The notes under the pieces were generated by a model. That model saw nothing but the letters and a program-made list of their open reading frames with translations. It was not told the origin of the DNA and did no database searches. The translations under genes and the position numbers were made by a program. From contig JBJKSX010000057.1 in NCBI GenBank assembly GCA_046703545.1, forward strand, positions 1 to 34,769: a stretch of DNA of 34,769 nucleotides. The letters are read 5' to 3'. Below, piece after piece: positions 32,077-34,769 of this stretch. The first letter of the stretch is position 1. Each line of letters starts with the position of its first letter. Source of the DNA: JAJZOM01 sp046703545. Lineage in GTDB: Archaea; Thermoplasmatota; Thermoplasmata; Thermoplasmatales; Thermoplasmataceae.

Positions 32077-32688
32077 ATGAGGATTTCTGATTCTGTTGAG
32101 AGTATTGAAGGGACAATGGCCAACTGTTATGTGGTCAGGCATGACGGGAAAACAGTGCTTGTGGACGCAGGGATGAAATCCTCTGCAAAGAAGATCATTG
32201 ATTTCTTCGAGGCAAAATCGGAAAAGCCCGATGCCATCCTCATTACACATTATCATCCCGACCATATTGGGGGTCTTGCCCAGTTGGTGAGGAAGTACAG
32301 TCCAGAGGTGTATGTGCACCAGAATGAACTGGGCGTCATAAGGGGGCAGGACAAGATTAAGCCGGCCAGGAGCCTGCTCTCCAAAATGGTTTCAACAGTG
32401 AGCAAGAGTGAGCCGGTGGAGCAGGCGGAAAGCCTCGAAGCCATGCCATTCAGCTGGATAAGGGTGGTGGAAACTCAGGGGCACACACCGGGGAGCACAT
32501 CTTTCCTGTTCGAACCCGACAACATCCTTTTCGTTGGGGATGCAGTGACAGTAAAGGGCGACCAGACAAGCCTGAACAGGCAATTCACCCTTGACATGGC
32601 TCAGGCCAAAAAATCACAGGAGAAAATACTTTCAATGAAAGGCACCACAATACTCCCGGGACACGGGGATGCACTCAGGATCGGCTGA
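32077..32688 (+). CDS. Metallo-beta-lactamase fold hydrolase, glyoxalase II-like
   Basis: The zinc motif ITHYHPDHIGGL (HxHxDH) at about residues 57-68, VETQGHTPGSTSFLF (next His), ILFVGDAVTVKG (bridging Asp) and TILPGHGD (last His) are complete. Length of 203 fits small thioester or lactone hydrolases of the glyoxalase II-like group. The substrate is unknown. A TATA-like TTTTTAACC lies 35 bases before the ATG. The last 14 bases overlap the convergent mptA gene. Confidence 0.85.
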   Translation: MRISDSVESIEGTMANCYVVRHDGKTVLVDAGMKSSAKKIIDFFEAKSEKPDAILITHYHPDHIGGLAQLVRKYSPEVYVHQNELGVIRGQDKIKPARSLLSKMVSTVSKSEPVEQAESLEAMPFSWIRVVETQGHTPGSTSFLFEPDNILFVGDAVTVKGDQTSLNRQFTLDMAQAKKSQEKILSMKGTTILPGHGDALRIG

Positions 32689-33568
32689 ACTTTCTTATCT
32701 CGCCGAAGGTGGTTTCTATGGTTGCAATTGCATCGTGGGGATGTATGCTCTCCTCACTTTTTGACTCTACATAAATTGAAGTTGAGTCCGGGAATTCCCT
32801 GTATCTGTCCACAGTCTTCGAGGCAATCTCCCTGACTATGTCCTCAACAAACTTGGGATTCCTGTGTGCATTGTAGACAAGCTCCCCTTCATCTATTCTC
32901 TTGAGCAGTGAATAAAGTGAGCCGCCCAGCACATCTTCCGCAACAGCAATAAGGTCGTCAGCTTCCACTGATTCCCCTTCGGGAACCTGCAGTTTGAGGG
33001 TAACCTGATTCCTCTGGTTGTGCGTTATGGACGGGATTTTGGCAAGGAGGTCCTCGTTGCCTGGAAAATCCTTTGAAATAAGTGATCTGGTTGTTTCCAT
33101 TGCACAGGGGCATGCATTGATCCCCTGAACCACAACTCCCACATTCTTGTTCAGCTCGTTCCTGGAAACGGTGTTCGTCTCGCCAAGTATCTTGTAATTG
33201 ACAATTATGGGGGCGTTTCTTTCATTGACTTTCTGCACCAGATAATCCGCAGAAATCTTCACGGTACAGTTGGTGGAGTAAGGCAGCTTTTCAAGGGTCT
33301 TTTCAGCTATTTTTGAGCTGAGATCCTCTATGCTTGGGACAATGTTCCGGGAGAGGATTATTTCGTTAATGGCCTCTATCTTCCTGGAAAAATCAGCCCC
33401 TTTCCTTGTGGACGGGAGGTCAACATAAATGTCTATCTCCGTCAGGAGATCTATTTCCCTGTCATTCCTTCTGACACGGACAGGATACTTGATGCCACGG
33501 ACACCAACCCTGCTCACCGGTATGGAATGTTTCGGTTTGCCTGCCTGCACGTCCACTAGGTCAATCAA
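32675..33568 (-). CDS. mptA: GTP cyclohydrolase, MptA/FolE2 type
   Basis: COG1469-type cyclohydrolase that converts GTP to a dihydroneopterin phosphate, the first step of archaeal pterin synthesis. It has the N-terminal VSRVGVRGIKYPVRVR, IDIYVDLPSTRKGADFSR, and the metal site VVVQGINACPCAMETTRSL with its conserved CPC cysteine, plus the later ITHNQRNQVTLKL. Length of 297 fits. MptA and FolE2 are homologous; the archaeal context favours MptA. The start is TTG at 33568, overlapping the pfdB stop in TTGA; there is no better start in frame. Confidence 0.88.
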   Translation of the reverse strand: MIDLVDVQAGKPKHSIPVSRVGVRGIKYPVRVRRNDREIDLLTEIDIYVDLPSTRKGADFSRKIEAINEIILSRNIVPSIEDLSSKIAEKTLEKLPYSTNCTVKISADYLVQKVNERNAPIIVNYKILGETNTVSRNELNKNVGVVVQGINACPCAMETTRSLISKDFPGNEDLLAKIPSITHNQRNQVTLKLQVPEGESVEADDLIAVAEDVLGGSLYSLLKRIDEGELVYNAHRNPKFVEDIVREIASKTVDRYREFPDSTSIYVESKSEESIHPHDAIATIETTFGEIRKFSRS

Positions 33569-33939
33569 TTGGAGTTTCCTCTCTTTCTGGTCTCCTCTTC
33601 ATACCTCTGCTGGATCGTTGCTTCAAGTTCCTTGTATTTGTCCTGGAGGGTTTTCTGCTGTTTTTCAAGTGTTTTGATCCTTATCTCGCTTAGCTCTTTC
33701 TGTTCTGCGAGGTCATCCACCAGTTTCTTCTTGTCTTCAACCTGGTAAAGCACATTGCCAACGCTCTTGTAAACGGGAGTGCCATCCTTGACAGCTTCAA
33801 GTTCCTTGAGGGTCTTCTCAAGTTCCTTTATTCTCACATCCAGCTGGTACTTCTGGTTTGACAGCTGTTCGATCTGAGCTTCCATCTGCTGGGCCTGCTT
33901 AAGCTGGTTCTGAATGTATTGACTGAGATTCTGTTCCAT
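33565..33939 (-). CDS. pfdB: Prefoldin beta subunit
   Basis: PfdB builds, with the alpha subunit, the jellyfish-shaped chaperone that hands unfolded proteins to the thermosome. Two long heptad coiled coils (about residues 1-50 and 75-115) flank a beta hairpin GTPVYKSVGNVLYQVE. Length of 124 is normal. The ATG at 33939 (MEQNLSQY) shares one base with the pcc1 stop (TAATG). The longer frame is rejected because its 14 extra residues are pcc1 shadow. Confidence 0.92.
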   Translation of the reverse strand: MEQNLSQYIQNQLKQAQQMEAQIEQLSNQKYQLDVRIKELEKTLKELEAVKDGTPVYKSVGNVLYQVEDKKKLVDDLAEQKELSEIRIKTLEKQQKTLQDKYKELEATIQQRYEEETRKRGNSN

Positions 33940-34172
33940 TAATCCAATTCCTCCATTATGTCCTTGACTACTTTGAACCACCTGGTTAGGGAACCGACGG
34001 CGGCTCTTAATGCAACTGTATCTGGAGAAGATATATAAATGTAAAAACTGGTGCCATCTTCTGAAATTTTAGTGGAAGACCTGCCAACGGTGTCCTCAAT
34101 ATCGGGCCTCACAGCCTCAATATAAGATTTATATTTTGCCTTGTCCAGGTTTATGGATACCTCGAATTTCAT
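33939..34172 (-). CDS. pcc1: KEOPS complex subunit Pcc1
   Basis: The small dimerising subunit of KEOPS, the complex that makes t6A in tRNAs with ANN-decoding anticodons. The order is MKFEVSINLDKAKYKSYIEAVRPDI, then a beta strand SFYIYISS, and DTVALRAAVGSLTRWFKVV, the C-terminal helix with the N/S-xxR-W pattern typical of Pcc1. The length of 77 is normal. ATG at 34172 was chosen; GTG starts at 34184 and 34178 are also in frame. pcc1 leads the operon pcc1-pfdB-mptA, an arrangement with pfdB often seen in archaea. Confidence 0.88.
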   Translation of the reverse strand: MKFEVSINLDKAKYKSYIEAVRPDIEDTVGRSSTKISEDGTSFYIYISSPDTVALRAAVGSLTRWFKVVKDIMEELD

Positions 34173-34276
34173 GGGCACAACCACAATGGGTCAGAGTATT
34201 AAACCGTAAGGTGCTGTTCTGCTCAGTTAGGCAGGGATTAACGAAACCTTAATGTTCTTTGCACCGTTAGAGCGTC

Positions 34277-34351
34277 GGGCTCGTGGCCTAGTCTGGATAA
34301 GGCACCGTCCTTCTAAGTCGGTGATCGTGGGTTCGAATCCCACCGGGCCCG
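34277..34351 (+). tRNA. tRNA-Arg (anticodon TCT)
   Basis: Acceptor GGGCTCG pairs with CGGGCCC (one G-T pair), discriminator G. D-arm GCCT/AGGC, anticodon loop CTTCTAA with anticodon TCT (reads AGA/AGG), T-arm GTGGG-TTCGAAT-CCCAC. The anticodon stem CCGTC/GTCGG has a T-T mismatch at one position. No CCA is encoded. AGA and AGG dominate as Arg codons in this window, so the tRNA is in heavy use. Confidence 0.93.
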
Positions 34352-34769
34352 CTTTAGTATTTATCATTATCAGGATGCTGGGGAATTAACCAGTTTTGCT
34401 GATATCTTGGAGGTTGCTGTCTGGGAAAGCCCATGCAGCGAAGCAGAGAAATCCATGCTGTATACGGTTCCTGGCGGGAAGGCCATCAGATCAGCGGAAA
34501 CAAAAGTGGACAGATATAAGTGGTATACTGACCTCCAGTTTGCCCCAGTCTGGTTTGTCAGCTCAATATTCAACTAGAAGTCTGGGTAGCTGTTTGAGGT
34601 CAGTGCCTTTGTCTTTAATTTTCTTGACTTCAATTTGCCATCAGCCTCCCAATTTAATTTAAGAATTTTGTAAAAGTGAGCACCTTAATATTGCCTGAGG
34701 AGGGATGAACCCTTCAGGCGTTTAACGTACTGTTTCAGGTTTGCATCTCTGACATTTTTCAATTTCGGG
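34352..34769 (-). pseudogene. Gene-poor stretch with a possible decayed surface-protein fragment
   Basis: No intact gene is visible. On the minus strand, a frame ending at 34370 reads LNIELTNQTGANW ... FVSADLMAFPPGTVYSMDF ... KISAKLVNSPAS, which looks like beta-rich extracellular sequence, but a TAG stands just before its first codon and the coding-like sequence upstream (EADGKLKSRKLKTKALTSN) runs straight into that stop. Further upstream the coding-like parts continue only in another frame. This is what an old, decayed gene would look like; it is not certain. Confidence 0.3.

Noticed and set aside
32675..32688. Overlap of the MBL and mptA genes as a sign of an error
   Set aside because: A 14-base convergent overlap is ordinary in this compact genome; emergent pairs EF-like/purD and SRPBCC/rnz are similar.
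1..34769. CRISPR array or rRNA operon
   Set aside because: No regularly spaced repeats of 24-37 bases and no conserved rRNA segments were seen on either strand.

Overview
The window is chromosomal DNA from an archaeon, most likely a member of the Thermoplasmata and probably near Thermoplasmatales. The archaeal markers are prefoldin beta, the KEOPS subunit Pcc1, archaeal FAD synthase RibL, MptA-type GTP cyclohydrolase, a UPF0292 Toprim protein, RNase Z, an Lhr-type helicase, an archaellin, an archaeal 7S (SRP) RNA and TATA boxes just upstream of nearly leaderless genes. The Thermoplasmata call rests on ScpB, hemE plus a ferrochelatase gene, and a TPP riboswitch, a combination uncommon in other archaea. 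Genus cannot be read from the sequence.

Left part (1-9254): the end of an unknown gene, a DUF998 membrane protein, tRNA-Cys(GCA), a DUF309 protein, asparaginyl-tRNA synthetase, a membrane protein, then a tightly overlapping operon hemE-hemH-EF-Tu-domain-2-like protein. On the opposite strand are scpB-purD, followed by a secreted cupredoxin-like protein on the plus strand.

Middle (9255-18345): an NCS1 nucleobase permease joined to a DCD/DUT-family nucleotide hydrolase and an SRPBCC protein; then on the minus strand RNase Z, a Toprim protein, an Lhr-like helicase with a C-terminal zinc finger and HhH, and a large signal-peptide/C-terminal-anchor surface glycoprotein. Next come a 53-residue acidic protein directly abutting tRNA-Ser(GCT), and a minus-strand sulfur-transfer operon dsrE-tusA-SQR-like-DUF1641.

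Right part (21430-34769): two small unknown genes, a lone archaellin gene with a hairpin terminator, a divergent IS481-like protein whose catalytic residues are lost, a BtuFCD/FecBCD-type uptake operon with a palindromic operator, a TPP riboswitch controlling an MFS transporter, an APH-fold kinase, the SRP RNA gene, an HD phosphohydrolase, a GNAT acetyltransferase, ribL, an MBL hydrolase, and a minus-strand operon pcc1-pfdB-mptA, ended by tRNA-Arg(TCT) and a stretch that looks like gene debris.

The most interesting signals are the TPP riboswitch with an overlapping upstream ORF and start-codon hairpin, the apparently domesticated transposase sharing an intergenic palindrome with the archaellin gene, the operator at the metal/cofactor uptake operon, the repeat array before the 53-residue protein/tRNA-Ser unit, a possible 23-residue acidic leader peptide before the helicase, and the GTPase-less EF-Tu-domain protein in the heme operon. 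All family calls come from reading motifs; no database search was possible.
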